Source: an uncultured Dokdonia sp.
GTDB taxonomy: Bacteria > Bacteroidota > Bacteroidia > Flavobacteriales > Flavobacteriaceae
Direction: 5' to 3'
DNA: 64,000 nt
Assembly: GCF_947492535.1 (NCBI RefSeq)
Contig: NZ_CANLNH010000012.1
Location: 1 to 64,000 of the forward strand
Shown: in pieces, positions 1 to 10,164 of the stretch
Layout: the number at the start of each line of letters is the position of its first letter
Position numbering within the stretch: the stretch's first letter is position 1
Notes under the pieces: model-generated
Databases searched by the model: none
Told to the model about the DNA's origin: nothing
The model's input: the letters and a program-made list of their open reading frames with translations, nothing else
Program-made: the position numbers and the translations under genes

Positions 1-2669
1 ACTACTGTAGCGGTATCCGTAGAGGTCGATCCATCTGGATTCGTCACAACTACTGTATATTCAAAACTATCCGTTCCGTTAAAATCAGGATCTGGGGTAT
101 AAGTCACCGTTCCATCTGATTCGATCGTTACCGTTCCATTGGCTGGATCTGTAACATCAGTCACATCTGAAGTAGCTCCTGTTGTATCATCATTATCTAA
201 TACATCAATATTAACAGCAACATCCTCATCTACAGTTGCTGTATCATCTTCAGTGACAGGAACAATTAAGAATCCACTAGATTCTAATTCCACACATACA
301 TTATCATCATGCGTAACTACTACAAAAAATTCTGTCCCTCCCAATCCTGTAACATCCACTATAGTAAGTGTTGCCGTGGTAAAATCTTCAAAATTTGTAT
401 CAGAACCATCTATCAATACACCTGCTGAATTTGGGTCTCCTTGATACCACTCATAATTAAGTCCTCCATTTGCATTACCTGGAGTCCCATATACAGGCGC
501 GCCAGAAGAATAACTTGTTGCATTATCACCTCGAGCTCCTACAGTAAAGGTTGTTCCTCCAGAAACGATAGCTTGATCAGAAAGATCTGTTGTTATAACA
601 ATTTGTGTAGCTTGATTTTCATTTCCATTTACACCATTATATCCTCCTGAAATATCTCCTCCACCAGTTACCTGTCCAGTTCCATTTACTACAGTAGGAT
701 CATCTCCTAAAACACCATCTCCATCATCATCTGTTCCTCCAGACTCTAATACATCATTACATCCATCTCCATCTGCATCTGTTTCTAGATGATTAGGAAT
801 ACCATCATTATCAGTGTCTTCAAATGTACAATATCCAAAATCTGAAAATAGAAAGGTTACATTTCCAGTATTGACATTATCTCCATCTTGTCTTGCTTTT
901 CGAGTTGAAATACTAAAACTAGAAACTATTCCTGTAATTTGGACATCAGAGCTATTTAAAGAGGTATTTCCAGAACCTTGTGTAAAAGAAGTAATGGTAG
1001 CAGCGTTTGTATTGTTATTTTCTAGATCAAACAACAATGCTCCACTTGGATTTTGAGATGGAAGCGGGGTCCCATCATAACCACCATCTAAGGCTGTTTT
1101 ATTTTCTAACGGTCCTAGTTGAACAATTGGAGTATTTGGTCCTACTGCACTTATAGTAACTCTATCTCCTCCATCAATTCCTGAGAATACAAATTGAGGA
1201 TTCAAAACAGGCTCGCTAAACGTAAATATATAAGTCAAACTTTCACCAATACCATCATCTACGGCTTGTCCTTGTACTCTTAATGTCGTTGCATCTTCAA
1301 CTAATAATTGTGATAAAGTGGTTGGTGCATTTACATTTACGATAGACGTTGTTACATCTACATCTACACCGTCAAAATCATAAATATCATTAATAAAACC
1401 TACCCCATTTTGATTTCCAGAAGGAGCAGTACCTACATTAATGGATGTTGCACAACTAAACCCTTCATTGGTATCTAAAATACCATCGTTATCATCATCT
1501 ACATCTACAATATCAGACACGTCATCTCCATCAAAATCAGGATTCCCAGAACCTGTTGGATCTGAAGGGTCTGCTACTACTGTAATCTCTAAGATGGCTG
1601 TATTAGAAGATGTCCCTAAGTCATCTTCTACTCTAAATGTTATATTAGCCGGGCCCGTATAGTTAGCTGCAGGTGTATAGGTTACATTACCTGTTGCATC
1701 TACTACATAGGTACCCACTCCGGGAATTACTAAAGGACTCCCCACAGTGCCAATATTTGTAGGATTATTAGGGTCTATTAATGTAACTGCAGAAGAGTCT
1801 AAATTACCATCAGGATCTGAAGATCCTGCTAACACATTTATTGGAGTATTTCCTGTTGAATTTGCTTGAACTGTATTATCTAGATTATTGACAATTGTAG
1901 GAGGGTCATTGGTTGCTACACTTGTAGGATTCCCAAAAACAACTTCTCCTAAAAAGCCTATAGAAATCTGCCGTGTTGTAACTGGATCATTATTTGCTCT
2001 TCCTAATGTAAAATTAATATTACTTGTATTCACATAATTGAGTCGAACTACAGATCTTGTATTTGCAGCATCAACTCCTGGATCTGTGATATTTGCACTA
2101 TCAAATCGTATGGTACCTCCCATAGGAGCTCCCGCAGTAATTATAGTTCCAGGAGGTGTTTGACCTTCTAATTCATAACTAGCTGGTATCGTAACTATTG
2201 CAAATTCTTGAGCATCCATGTCTATGATTTCCATACTATAGGAATCTAGAGGGATTGAAACTGCGTCTGCTAGGTTTGGTTCCGAAGAATCTGCAATAAT
2301 AAATTGAATATTCCAAGTTACCGCATCACCAGGAGTTCCATAAGTAATGGAAGGCTCAAATCTGTTTACAACAGCTGTGGTTCCATCTACCGTATTTACT
2401 ACTGGAGTTCCAGTAAAACTCACTAGTGTCACTAGCGCATCTACATTCAATGTTCCTCCATTAACATTTAATGAAACATCTGAAAATCTATAAACAGATC
2501 CTGGTTGGTTTATAGTACCAGATACCAACACTTGATTATTAGGAAAAACAGGTGTTTCTTGACTATAAACAGGTATAGTAGCAAACAATGTTAAAACACA
2601 AAGCACACCATATATAAATATAGTATGAATTTTGTTTAAAATGATTGAGAATCGAGTATTGATTTTCAT
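1..2669 (-). CDS. Large secreted multidomain adhesin-like protein (signal peptide, cadherin/Ig-like 'VTYTPxxxYxG' repeats, calcium-binding D-rich TSP3-like segments); 3' end runs off the window
   Basis: Reverse-strand reading starts MKINTRFSIILNKIHTIFIYGVLCVLTLFATIPVYSQ at 2669 and stays open to base 1. Contains 'DFDGDDVSDIVDVDDDNDGILDTNEG' and 'SDGTVTYTPDPDFNGTDSFEYTVVVTNPDGSTSTDTATV'. Missing from the ORF track, probably because it is truncated by the window edge. Confidence 0.85.
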   Translation of the reverse strand, partial: MKINTRFSIILNKIHTIFIYGVLCVLTLFATIPVYSQETPVFPNNQVLVSGTINQPGSVYRFSDVSLNVNGGTLNVDALVTLVSFTGTPVVNTVDGTTAVVNRFEPSITYGTPGDAVTWNIQFIIADSSEPNLADAVSIPLDSYSMEIIDMDAQEFAIVTIPASYELEGQTPPGTIITAGAPMGGTIRFDSANITDPGVDAANTRSVVRLNYVNTSNINFTLGRANNDPVTTRQISIGFLGEVVFGNPTSVATNDPPTIVNNLDNTVQANSTGNTPINVLAGSSDPDGNLDSSAVTLIDPNNPTNIGTVGSPLVIPGVGTYVVDATGNVTYTPAANYTGPANITFRVEDDLGTSSNTAILEITVVADPSDPTGSGNPDFDGDDVSDIVDVDDDNDGILDTNEGFSCATSINVGTAPSGNQNGVGFINDIYDFDGVDVDVTTSIVNVNAPTTLSQLLVEDATTLRVQGQAVDDGIGESLTYIFTFSEPVLNPQFVFSGIDGGDRVTISAVGPNTPIVQLGPLENKTALDGGYDGTPLPSQNPSGALLFDLENNNTNAATITSFTQGSGNTSLNSSDVQITGIVSSFSISTRKARQDGDNVNTGNVTFLFSDFGYCTFEDTDNDGIPNHLETDADGDGCNDVLESGGTDDDGDGVLGDDPTVVNGTGQVTGGGDISGGYNGVNGNENQATQIVITTDLSDQAIVSGGTTFTVGARGDNATSYSSGAPVYGTPGNANGGLNYEWYQGDPNSAGVLIDGSDTNFEDFTTATLTIVDVTGLGGTEFFVVVTHDDNVCVELESSGFLIVPVTEDDTATVDEDVAVNIDVLDNDDTTGATSDVTDVTDPANGTVTIESDGTVTYTPDPDFNGTDSFEYTVVVTNPDGSTSTDTATV

Positions 2670-3467
2670 ACGCTTCTTCTTTTAACACCTGAATATATCA
2701 GATGCATATTATTTTGATGTTGAGTTAGTGTATCTATATTGTATGTACGTGAAAAAGAACTCAATAGCCTTTTTAACGCATTCATTTTAATCAATTCACT
2801 AAAAACAATTAGAGAGCCAAGTGTAGTCACAGCAAAGAAATCACTGTGTTGTTGAAGAAAAATTAGAAACACATACCATAATAGCATTATCAAATTTGAT
2901 ATGCTTTTTAGGATTACACATGTTTCTGACAACAAGGCGAGGGCTACCTTATTATTCATAGGGTTTTTTTGGTTTGATTATTATTTATTCAAAAAAATTA
3001 GGAACCTTTTATATAGTAGGGAACCATATAAAAGATTGAACATTCTAATCATTATGCTAAAATAAAAATTACTGTTTTAACTCATTTTTAAGGCTATCAA
3101 TATTCCAAATAATCGATAAAGTGCTTAAAAAAATCGACAAGATACATAATTTTATTCACATAGTTATTAACAATATGTGTTTTTTACGGAAAAACCATAA
3201 AAAATTAATTTAACCACACTATAAGGGGGTGATAATATAGATGGCTAATCAAAAAACCTTTTCAAGTTATATATAGAAACTATCTTTTTTTAAGAAAAAC
3301 TACAAAACTTAAAATAAAGCATTTTAAGGACTGTAAAGATGAAAATACTATCTAGGGTAGATAAAATACAAAAAAGAGATTTAAGACGTCTTAAAAAAGT
3401 TAAGAAAACTCAAAACTATAACAAATGGCTATTGATATTAATTAAATAATAAGATTTTACTATTATA

Positions 3468-3482
3468 CGCTTTCGCGAAAGC
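3468..3482. repeat. Iterated palindrome GCTTTCGCGAAAGC (intergenic, 3' of rseP)
   Basis: CGCTTTCGCGAAAGC. Confidence 0.95.
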
Positions 3483-3490
3483 AAAAGAAT

Positions 3491-4801
3491 TTATTTAAAC
3501 AAATTCCAGATATCATTTCCAAAAATTACGACCATTAACCCCATTACTATAATGAACCCAATTATTTGACCACGTTCTAGTGTTTTTTCTGAAGGTGCTT
3601 TTCCAGAAATCATCTCATATAATAAAAACATTACATGACCTCCATCAAGTGCAGGTATAGGTAATATATTTACAAATGCTAACCAAACAGAAAACATAGC
3701 CGTAAAAGACCAAAATGCAGTCCAATCCCAAGTAGGTTCCATCATCTCAACAATTCCAATAGGCCCTTTTACATTTTTATATCCTTGGACTTCTTTATTA
3801 AATATAAGTTTGAATTGTTTTATCTGATTTTTTAACACTCCAATGGTTTGGTTCCATCCTTCAGGAATGGATGATAAGATACTATACTCATCTGTTTTAG
3901 AATATCCTTTGGTATCTGCAAAAACTCCAAATGTTCCATTCATTGGTAAGTGAACAAATTTATGAGAGAAATTTCCATTAAGAGCATACTTAATTTCTAG
4001 AACATCTCCTTTACTATCTTGTATAGCGGTATGCACATCACTCCAGAAATTAACTTTCTTATTATTCATACTCAAAATCTCTGAGCCAACTTCTAAACCA
4101 AGGGCTTCTGCAATACTACCTTCATCTATATCACCAACTTTAGGAGCAAATGCAGGAGTAATAAATCGTCCTCTCTCAGCATTAAGTACCAGTTTTTTTC
4201 CAGAGTCTTTAATAGGAAACGTCATTTCTTGATCCCCTCTTAGGACTGTCACCTCGTCTCCTAACAGCACATCCATAGGTAAAAACTTATCAAATCGCTT
4301 TACTGGTTTTCCATCTATTGCAAGAATTTGATCTCCATTTTTAAAACCTAAGCCTTCACCCGCTTCACTGACATCAATTCCATATTTTAAATTATTTGCA
4401 GGTATATAAGTATCTCCATTTACAACAAGCATTGTACTATAAATAACCCAAGCGAGTATCACATTTACTGTTACTCCTCCTACCATTACAATAAGGCGTT
4501 GCCAAGCTGGTTTTGATCTAAATTCCCATGGCTCAGGATCTTTTTTCATTTGCTCCTTGTCCATACTCTCATCTATCATACCCGCAATCTTCACATATCC
4601 TCCTAATGGTAACCAACCAACTCCATATACAGTTTCTCCTATTTTCTTTTTAAAAAGGGCAAACTTCACATCAAAAAACAAGAAAAACTTTTCTACTTTA
4701 ATTCCAAACCAGCGTGCTGGTAAGAAATGACCAAACTCGTGTAAGATCACTAAAATAGAAATGGCAAGGACAAATTGTGATATCTGTATAAATAGCTCCA
4801 T
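3491..4801 (-). CDS. rseP: Site-2 protease RseP (M50 membrane metalloprotease with PDZ)
   Basis: HEFGH zinc motif near N-terminus, PDZ-like centre, 'NILPIPALDGGH' near C-terminus. Confidence 0.95.
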   Translation of the reverse strand: MELFIQISQFVLAISILVILHEFGHFLPARWFGIKVEKFFLFFDVKFALFKKKIGETVYGVGWLPLGGYVKIAGMIDESMDKEQMKKDPEPWEFRSKPAWQRLIVMVGGVTVNVILAWVIYSTMLVVNGDTYIPANNLKYGIDVSEAGEGLGFKNGDQILAIDGKPVKRFDKFLPMDVLLGDEVTVLRGDQEMTFPIKDSGKKLVLNAERGRFITPAFAPKVGDIDEGSIAEALGLEVGSEILSMNNKKVNFWSDVHTAIQDSKGDVLEIKYALNGNFSHKFVHLPMNGTFGVFADTKGYSKTDEYSILSSIPEGWNQTIGVLKNQIKQFKLIFNKEVQGYKNVKGPIGIVEMMEPTWDWTAFWSFTAMFSVWLAFVNILPIPALDGGHVMFLLYEMISGKAPSEKTLERGQIIGFIIVMGLMVVIFGNDIWNLFK

Positions 4802-4934
4802 GGCTGTTGTAAGTCAAAATTTAAAACGCACAAAAGTAACCTTTTCACATGGTTTAAGAAAGCAATTACTACTTTGTACATGCCTTTTCACTTTTTTTTA
4901 AGGTAAAAAAGCATATCAACTCGAATTCCAGTCG

Positions 4935-4942
4935 TAATTTTG
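4935..4942 (+). promoter_or_regulatory. Bacteroidetes-type -7 promoter element TAATTTTG upstream of the SCO1-like gene
   Basis: Exact TAnnTTTG match about 7 nt before ATG 4949. Confidence 0.5.
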
Positions 4943-4948
4943 CAAAAA

Positions 4949-5665
4949 ATGAGTTGTATGTTACACTTTTTTAAGCGGTATAAAATTTTTATCATCACAA
5001 TGACTACTTTGTCCGTTATTATTATGATATTAATATATAGTCAACTTAAACCTCAAAAGAGATTAGGCTATATTAAAGCAAAAGATATAAATCGCGCTTT
5101 AGTAGATTCTACGTTACAAGACAGTAAAAGAAAGCAACGTATAGGAGATTTTTCTTTAATTAATCAAAATAATGACACCATCACCCAAGATAATTATAAA
5201 GGAAAGATTTACATAGCAGACTTTTTCTTTACTACGTGTCAAACAATCTGTCCTATTATGACAGAACACATGGTGGAGATTCAACAAGAACTCAAGAATG
5301 ATCCTGAAATAAAATTATTATCACATTCTGTTATACCCGCATATGATACTCCTGATATCCTCAAAAAATATGCTATCCAAAAAGGCGTTGATGATACTCG
5401 TTGGAATTTAGTAACAGGCTCTCAAAAGGAAATATTTACGCTTGCGCGAAAACATTATTTAGCTGTTCAAGATATCCCTGGAACTGAAGACGATCTTGAC
5501 ATGGTGCATACAGAAAACTTTATGCTCGTAGATAAAAAAGGATATATCCGAGGATATTATGATGGAACTAAGGATGAAGCTATTCTAAACTTATTAGAAG
5601 ACATTGAAATTTTGAAAATGGAGTATGAACCAAAAAAGGGATGGTTAGAGAAATTATTAAATTAA
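4949..5665 (+). CDS. SCO1/SenC family copper chaperone/thioredoxin-fold protein
   Basis: 'GKIYIADFFFTTCQTICPIMTEHM' CxxxC motif, N-terminal TM. ORF track starts at TTG 4940, which lies in the TAATTTTG box; ATG 4949 or 4958 is more likely. Confidence 0.88.
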   Translation: MSCMLHFFKRYKIFIITMTTLSVIIMILIYSQLKPQKRLGYIKAKDINRALVDSTLQDSKRKQRIGDFSLINQNNDTITQDNYKGKIYIADFFFTTCQTICPIMTEHMVEIQQELKNDPEIKLLSHSVIPAYDTPDILKKYAIQKGVDDTRWNLVTGSQKEIFTLARKHYLAVQDIPGTEDDLDMVHTENFMLVDKKGYIRGYYDGTKDEAILNLLEDIEILKMEYEPKKGWLEKLLN

Positions 5666-5765
5666 TCTTATTGAAAGTCAATTCATCTTTTTAACAAAAA
5701 ATTCCCTTTCTCCTTTCCTAGAAATACAGTATTTTTGCCTTGTTTAAATTTAATCTAAATAAGCA

Positions 5766-5996
5766 TTGAAGAAAACAGTTGCTCACTTACAGAAAGGAGA
5801 AAAAGCTATTATTAAAGATATAGCAACAGATAAAGTTCCTCTTAAGTTACTTGAGATGGGCTGTCTTCCTGGCAATGAAGTGCAACTTTTGCAACTAGCC
5901 CCTTTTTCTGATCCAATGTATATTAATGTAAATGGGAGTCATCTTGCCATACGTAAAGAGACTGCTTTACATATATTAATAGAAACGCCATCTTAA
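5766..5996 (+). CDS. feoA: Ferrous iron transport protein A
   Basis: 76 aa SH3-like FeoA immediately upstream of feoB; TTG start. Confidence 0.9.
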   Translation: MKKTVAHLQKGEKAIIKDIATDKVPLKLLEMGCLPGNEVQLLQLAPFSDPMYINVNGSHLAIRKETALHILIETPS

Positions 5997-6000
5997 TTTT

Positions 6001-8100
6001 ATGGCAAAACAACTCAATGTAGCACTTATAGGAAATCCTAATACAGGAAAGACTTCTGTATTTAATCATCTTACAGGGCTTAACCAGCAAGTAGGAAACT
6101 ACCCAGGTATTACAGTAGAAAAAAAAGAAGGAATTTGCAAACTCGCCAGAGGTGTAAAAGCTCATATTCTCGATCTACCAGGCACCTATAGTCTTAATGC
6201 TTCTTCTCTTGATGAAAATGTCGTTATTGAACTATTACTCAATAAAAAAGACAAAGATTTTCCCGATGTCGCTGTTGTTATATCTGATGTTGAAAATTTA
6301 AAAAGAAATCTACTCCTTTTTACGCAGATAAAAGACCTTGGTATCCCTACTATTTTAGCGATCAATATGGCTGATCGCATGAAACGCAAAGCCATCAGTT
6401 TAGACATTCCAAAAATGGAAGAGCATCTAAACACAAAAATTGCTTTAATAAGTAGCCGAAAAAATCAAGGAATAGATTATCTCAAGCAACTTATTTCTGA
6501 ATATAAAAATATCTCTACAAAACCTTGTGTAAATGCTTCTGTTATTGCACCTGATTATTTTGACAGGTTACGAAAGGCATTTCCTAATCAAGACTTATAC
6601 AAATTATGGCTTGTCATTACACAAGACGTAAATTTTGGAAAAGTAGAACGTAATGAGATGAATACCATTGCTTCTTTTAAAACAGAATCGGTAAGTAATC
6701 TTAAACGCTTACAACAAAAGGAAACCATTATCCGCTATAAGTTTATCAATGATGTTTTAAAAGAAACATTAACGATAGATAGTGCTAATGCAAAAGATTT
6801 ACGCACGCGTTTAGATAGAACGTTGACTCATAAAGTATGGGGGTATGTAATTTTCTTTGCCATATTAATGCTCATTTTTCAAGTAATTTACAATTGGTCT
6901 CAATATCCAATGGATTTTATTGATGCTAGTTTTGCTTCTTTAAGTGAGTGGGTTAAAAATACGCTTCCCTCTGGCGCACTCACCAATCTCTTAGCTGAAG
7001 GTATTATTGCTGGATTAGGAGGGATTGTCATTTTTATACCACAAATAGCCTTTTTGTTTTTATTCATTTCTATTTTGGAAGAAAGCGGCTATATGAGTCG
7101 TGTGGTATTTCTCATGGATCGAGTGATGCGTCGTTTTGGTTTGAGTGGAAAAAGTGTTGTTCCGTTAGTTTCAGGGACTGCCTGTGCAATTCCAGCGATT
7201 ATGGCAACACGTAATATTGAGAGTTGGAAAGAACGCCTTATCACGATTTTAGTTACTCCTTTCACAACCTGCTCGGCAAGATTACCTGTATATCTTATTA
7301 TTATTTCATTAGTCATTCCAGACGAGAAGTTTTTATTTTTCAACCTACAAGGACTTACCCTTATGCTATTATATCTTATAGGATTTGGAACAGCTATTGG
7401 GTCTGCATGGTTACTCAATAAAATACTCAAGATAAAAAGCAAGTCTTTCTTTGTGATTGAAATGCCTAATTATAAGCTTCCGTTATTTAAAAATGTTGCT
7501 ATTAACGTTTTAGAAAAAACGAAATCATTTGTGGTTGATGCAGGTAAAATTATCCTTGCGATTTCTATTGTTTTATGGGTATTGGCTTCTTACGGACCTA
7601 CGAAAGATTTTTCAAATGCAGAAGCTATCGTCACTGCTCAAATGGAAGAGGGCGCTTTCGCGAAAGCGGATTTAGAACAAAAAATTGCTTCCTATAAATT
7701 AGAAAAAAGTTACATAGGATATCTCGGAAAGTTTATAGAACCTGCTGTTGAGCCTTTAGGATATGATTGGAAAATAGGTATTGCATTGATTACCTCATTT
7801 GCTGCGAGAGAGGTTTTTGTAGGTACGCTTGCTACTATATATAGTGTTGGAGATGATGAAGAAGAAACTATTAAAAATCGTATGGCTCAAGAGTTAAATC
7901 CTGTTTCTGGAAAACTTCGATTTAATTTTGCTAGCGGTCTTTCTCTACTGTTATTTTATGCATTTGCCATGCAGTGTATGAGCACATTAGCTATTGTAAA
8001 ACGGGAAACCAACGGCTGGAAATGGCCCATGCTTCAATTAGGAGTCATGAGTGCTTTTGCGTATCTTGTAGCTTTAATAGCTTATCAAACTTTTAAGTAG
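6001..8100 (+). CDS. feoB: Ferrous iron transport protein B
   Basis: GNPNTGKTSVFN G1 motif, 'NYPGITVEKKEG', 'LDLPGTYSL', C-terminal multi-TM with Nucleoside-recognition/Gate-like regions. Confidence 0.97.
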   Translation: MAKQLNVALIGNPNTGKTSVFNHLTGLNQQVGNYPGITVEKKEGICKLARGVKAHILDLPGTYSLNASSLDENVVIELLLNKKDKDFPDVAVVISDVENLKRNLLLFTQIKDLGIPTILAINMADRMKRKAISLDIPKMEEHLNTKIALISSRKNQGIDYLKQLISEYKNISTKPCVNASVIAPDYFDRLRKAFPNQDLYKLWLVITQDVNFGKVERNEMNTIASFKTESVSNLKRLQQKETIIRYKFINDVLKETLTIDSANAKDLRTRLDRTLTHKVWGYVIFFAILMLIFQVIYNWSQYPMDFIDASFASLSEWVKNTLPSGALTNLLAEGIIAGLGGIVIFIPQIAFLFLFISILEESGYMSRVVFLMDRVMRRFGLSGKSVVPLVSGTACAIPAIMATRNIESWKERLITILVTPFTTCSARLPVYLIIISLVIPDEKFLFFNLQGLTLMLLYLIGFGTAIGSAWLLNKILKIKSKSFFVIEMPNYKLPLFKNVAINVLEKTKSFVVDAGKIILAISIVLWVLASYGPTKDFSNAEAIVTAQMEEGAFAKADLEQKIASYKLEKSYIGYLGKFIEPAVEPLGYDWKIGIALITSFAAREVFVGTLATIYSVGDDEEETIKNRMAQELNPVSGKLRFNFASGLSLLLFYAFAMQCMSTLAIVKRETNGWKWPMLQLGVMSAFAYLVALIAYQTFK
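7653..7668. repeat. Iterated palindrome in feoB
   Basis: CGCTTTCGCGAAAGCG, encodes AFAKA. Confidence 0.95.
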
Positions 8101-8157
8101 TAAAGAAATCTTTTTCAGTACGACTTATCGTAGAGAATTTATTAAATAGTTTGTTTT

Positions 8158-8301
8158 ATGGATCAATTTCAAAACATCATTGTCTTTTCAGTCTTTCTAA
8201 TTGCTATAGGCTATTTAGTCTCTAAATTTGTATGGACACCTTCTTTTCTAAAGAAAAAATCGAAAGATGGATGTGGTGATGGTAATTGCGGATGTCACTA
8301 G
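8158..8301 (+). CDS. FeoB-associated Cys-rich small membrane protein
   Basis: 47 aa ORF below the track cutoff: MDQFQNIIVFSVFLIAIGYLVSKFVWTPSFLKKKSKDGCGDGNCGCH; one TM plus Cys-rich tail directly downstream of feoB. Confidence 0.8.
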   Translation: MDQFQNIIVFSVFLIAIGYLVSKFVWTPSFLKKKSKDGCGDGNCGCH

Positions 8302-8535
8302 ATGGGTCTACTCTTTGTCATTATAGGCTATATTTTTGATTACAAAAATGATAAAGACAATTTCATTAAGGAACTGGCTGTAGGTTTCGACTATTTTGTT
8401 GGAAATTTTATTCTAGCGCTTATTCTCTATTACATATTTGGCATTCATTATCTCTTATGCATTTTTGCTTTTGCCATAGAAATCGTATTGCTTTTTTCTG
8501 CCAAAGCATATATACAAACTAAAGAAGCTTCATAA
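8302..8535 (+). CDS. Small hypothetical membrane protein
   Basis: Starts directly after the preceding stop; two or more hydrophobic segments. Confidence 0.45.
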   Translation: MGLLFVIIGYIFDYKNDKDNFIKELAVGFDYFVGNFILALILYYIFGIHYLLCIFAFAIEIVLLFSAKAYIQTKEAS

Positions 8536-8547
8536 AAACAGCTAAAA

Positions 8548-8952
8548 TTACACTTGTAATTCTAAATAATACACACGATTATTTTTAGCTGTACTTGTTT
8601 CAGGATATGGAGATAAGCGAACTGCTTTTATAACTAAATCATCAGAAATATGTAAGATATTATCTTTTCCTGATGCATCAAAAACCACCTCTTTTTCTAC
8701 AGGGTTCAGTCCTTTTTCTTCAATACGTACTTTAACTTTTGCTCGTCCAGCCCATACACAGTCTACATCTTTTGGACATCTAGAATCTTCCATCACTTCT
8801 AAAAAAGTAACTTCTACAGCATTGATTTGCTGATGTTCTCCGATGCCAAGTTCAAATGCGAGATGATCTACAGAACTTGTGGTTGGTGCGTTTTGTGCTT
8901 TCGCGAAAGCGCAAAAAGAAATAAGAACTAGGAATATACGTATGGTTTTCAT
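8548..8952 (-). CDS. Hypothetical secreted protein
   Basis: Internal start MKTIRIFLVLISFCAFAKAQ gives a clean signal peptide; track ORF extends to 8994. Confidence 0.65.
   Translation of the reverse strand: MKTIRIFLVLISFCAFAKAQNAPTTSSVDHLAFELGIGEHQQINAVEVTFLEVMEDSRCPKDVDCVWAGRAKVKVRIEEKGLNPVEKEVVFDASGKDNILHISDDLVIKAVRLSPYPETSTAKNNRVYYLELQV
8897..8912. repeat. Iterated palindrome in a signal-peptide coding region
   Basis: GCTTTCGCGAAAGCGC, minus strand encodes CAFAKAQ. Confidence 0.95.
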
Positions 8953-9003
8953 AAAGTCTGATTTACTATATATTAACGACAAGAATAATGCCATGTTGCA
9001 TAT

Positions 9004-10164
9004 TTATCCTCTAAAAAGGAAAAAATTGTCTTTCATGTGCTCAATTTTTTCATCTTTATTGGTAATGATATACTCCAGCGCAAGATCAGTAAACTCTTTT
9101 CCTTTGGAAGTTAATGTGACGATACTATCTGTAATCGTAATCATATTATTCTTCTGAGCGAGATCTAATACCGTTTGTGATCGTACTCTTTGCCAATTAA
9201 TATGCTCGTTAAGGTGATTGATATGACGTTCACTTTCTTCTGTGTGATTATTCAAATGCAACAAGAAGGTAAGTAATGACACCTCTGTGCGTTGTTGCTT
9301 TTGTCTATACATAACAGCAATCAATCCTTTATTAGGAGCAAATAGATATACCATTAAAAACACAACACCTAATACCGTAGTCATAGATCCCGAAATAGAG
9401 GCATCAAGTAAATGAGCTACCCAATATCCTGCAATGGCAGAACTCACACCAAACAGAATCGATAGTCCTAGCATCTTTTTAAGATCTGAAGTGAGTAGAT
9501 ACGCCGTAGCAGCTGGTGCAATCATCAGTGCAACTACAAGAACGGCTCCTACCGCATCAAAAGCACCTACCACAGTAACTGATGATACAGACATTAATCC
9601 ATAATGTAATACCACTGGAGAAAACCCTAAGGCAGAAGATAATCCTGCATCAAACGTGCTTACTTTAAGTTCTTTAAAAAAGGCAATTAATAATCCTATC
9701 GTGATGCTTAAAATAATTCCCATTACCCATAATGATTTAGGACCTATATCTGTTCCAGCAACCATAAGACGATCAAAAGGGGCAAATGCTAATTCCCCAA
9801 GTAATACAGCATCTACATCTAAATGAACATCGTTTGCATTTTTAGCGATTAAAATAACGCCAATACTAAATAATGCTGGAAACACAAGCCCTATAGCCGT
9901 ATCTTCTTTGACTAAGCCTGTTTTTTGAATAGCCTCTACTAAAACTACTGTAATTACACCTGTAACAGCGGCTAGCAAAATAAGCCAAGGAGAATTCAAA
10001 TCTTCTGTCAGGAAAAAACCTATTACAATACCTGGAAGTATAGAATGGCTTATCGCATCGCTAATAAGTGCCATTTTACGCAATACCAAAAACACGCCTG
10101 GTATGGCACAAGCAATGGCAACGATAGCGGCTATTAATTGTATTTCTATTTGAGGTAATGACAT
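9004..10164 (-). CDS. Metal (Mn/Zn/Fe) ABC transporter permease with C-terminal DtxR/wHTH-like extension
   Basis: ABC-3 family TM region ('RKMALISDAISHSILPGIVIGF') plus about 90 aa soluble C-terminal domain. Confidence 0.9.
   Translation of the reverse strand: MSLPQIEIQLIAAIVAIACAIPGVFLVLRKMALISDAISHSILPGIVIGFFLTEDLNSPWLILLAAVTGVITVVLVEAIQKTGLVKEDTAIGLVFPALFSIGVILIAKNANDVHLDVDAVLLGELAFAPFDRLMVAGTDIGPKSLWVMGIILSITIGLLIAFFKELKVSTFDAGLSSALGFSPVVLHYGLMSVSSVTVVGAFDAVGAVLVVALMIAPAATAYLLTSDLKKMLGLSILFGVSSAIAGYWVAHLLDASISGSMTTVLGVVFLMVYLFAPNKGLIAVMYRQKQQRTEVSLLTFLLHLNNHTEESERHINHLNEHINWQRVRSQTVLDLAQKNNMITITDSIVTLTSKGKEFTDLALEYIITNKDEKIEHMKDNFFLFRG

Noticed and set aside
139-1662. Four plus-strand ORFs (101, 69, 80, 73 aa)
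   Set aside because: Low-complexity Ser/Thr/Val translations antisense to a convincing large minus-strand secreted protein.
2666-2959. 97-aa minus-strand ORF
   Set aside because: No recognisable family; overlaps the start of the adhesin-like gene by a few bases; hydrophobic segments could be chance. Left uncalled.
6186-7442. Antisense ORFs inside feoB (82, 117, 65 aa)
   Set aside because: Shadow ORFs of a strongly conserved coding gene.
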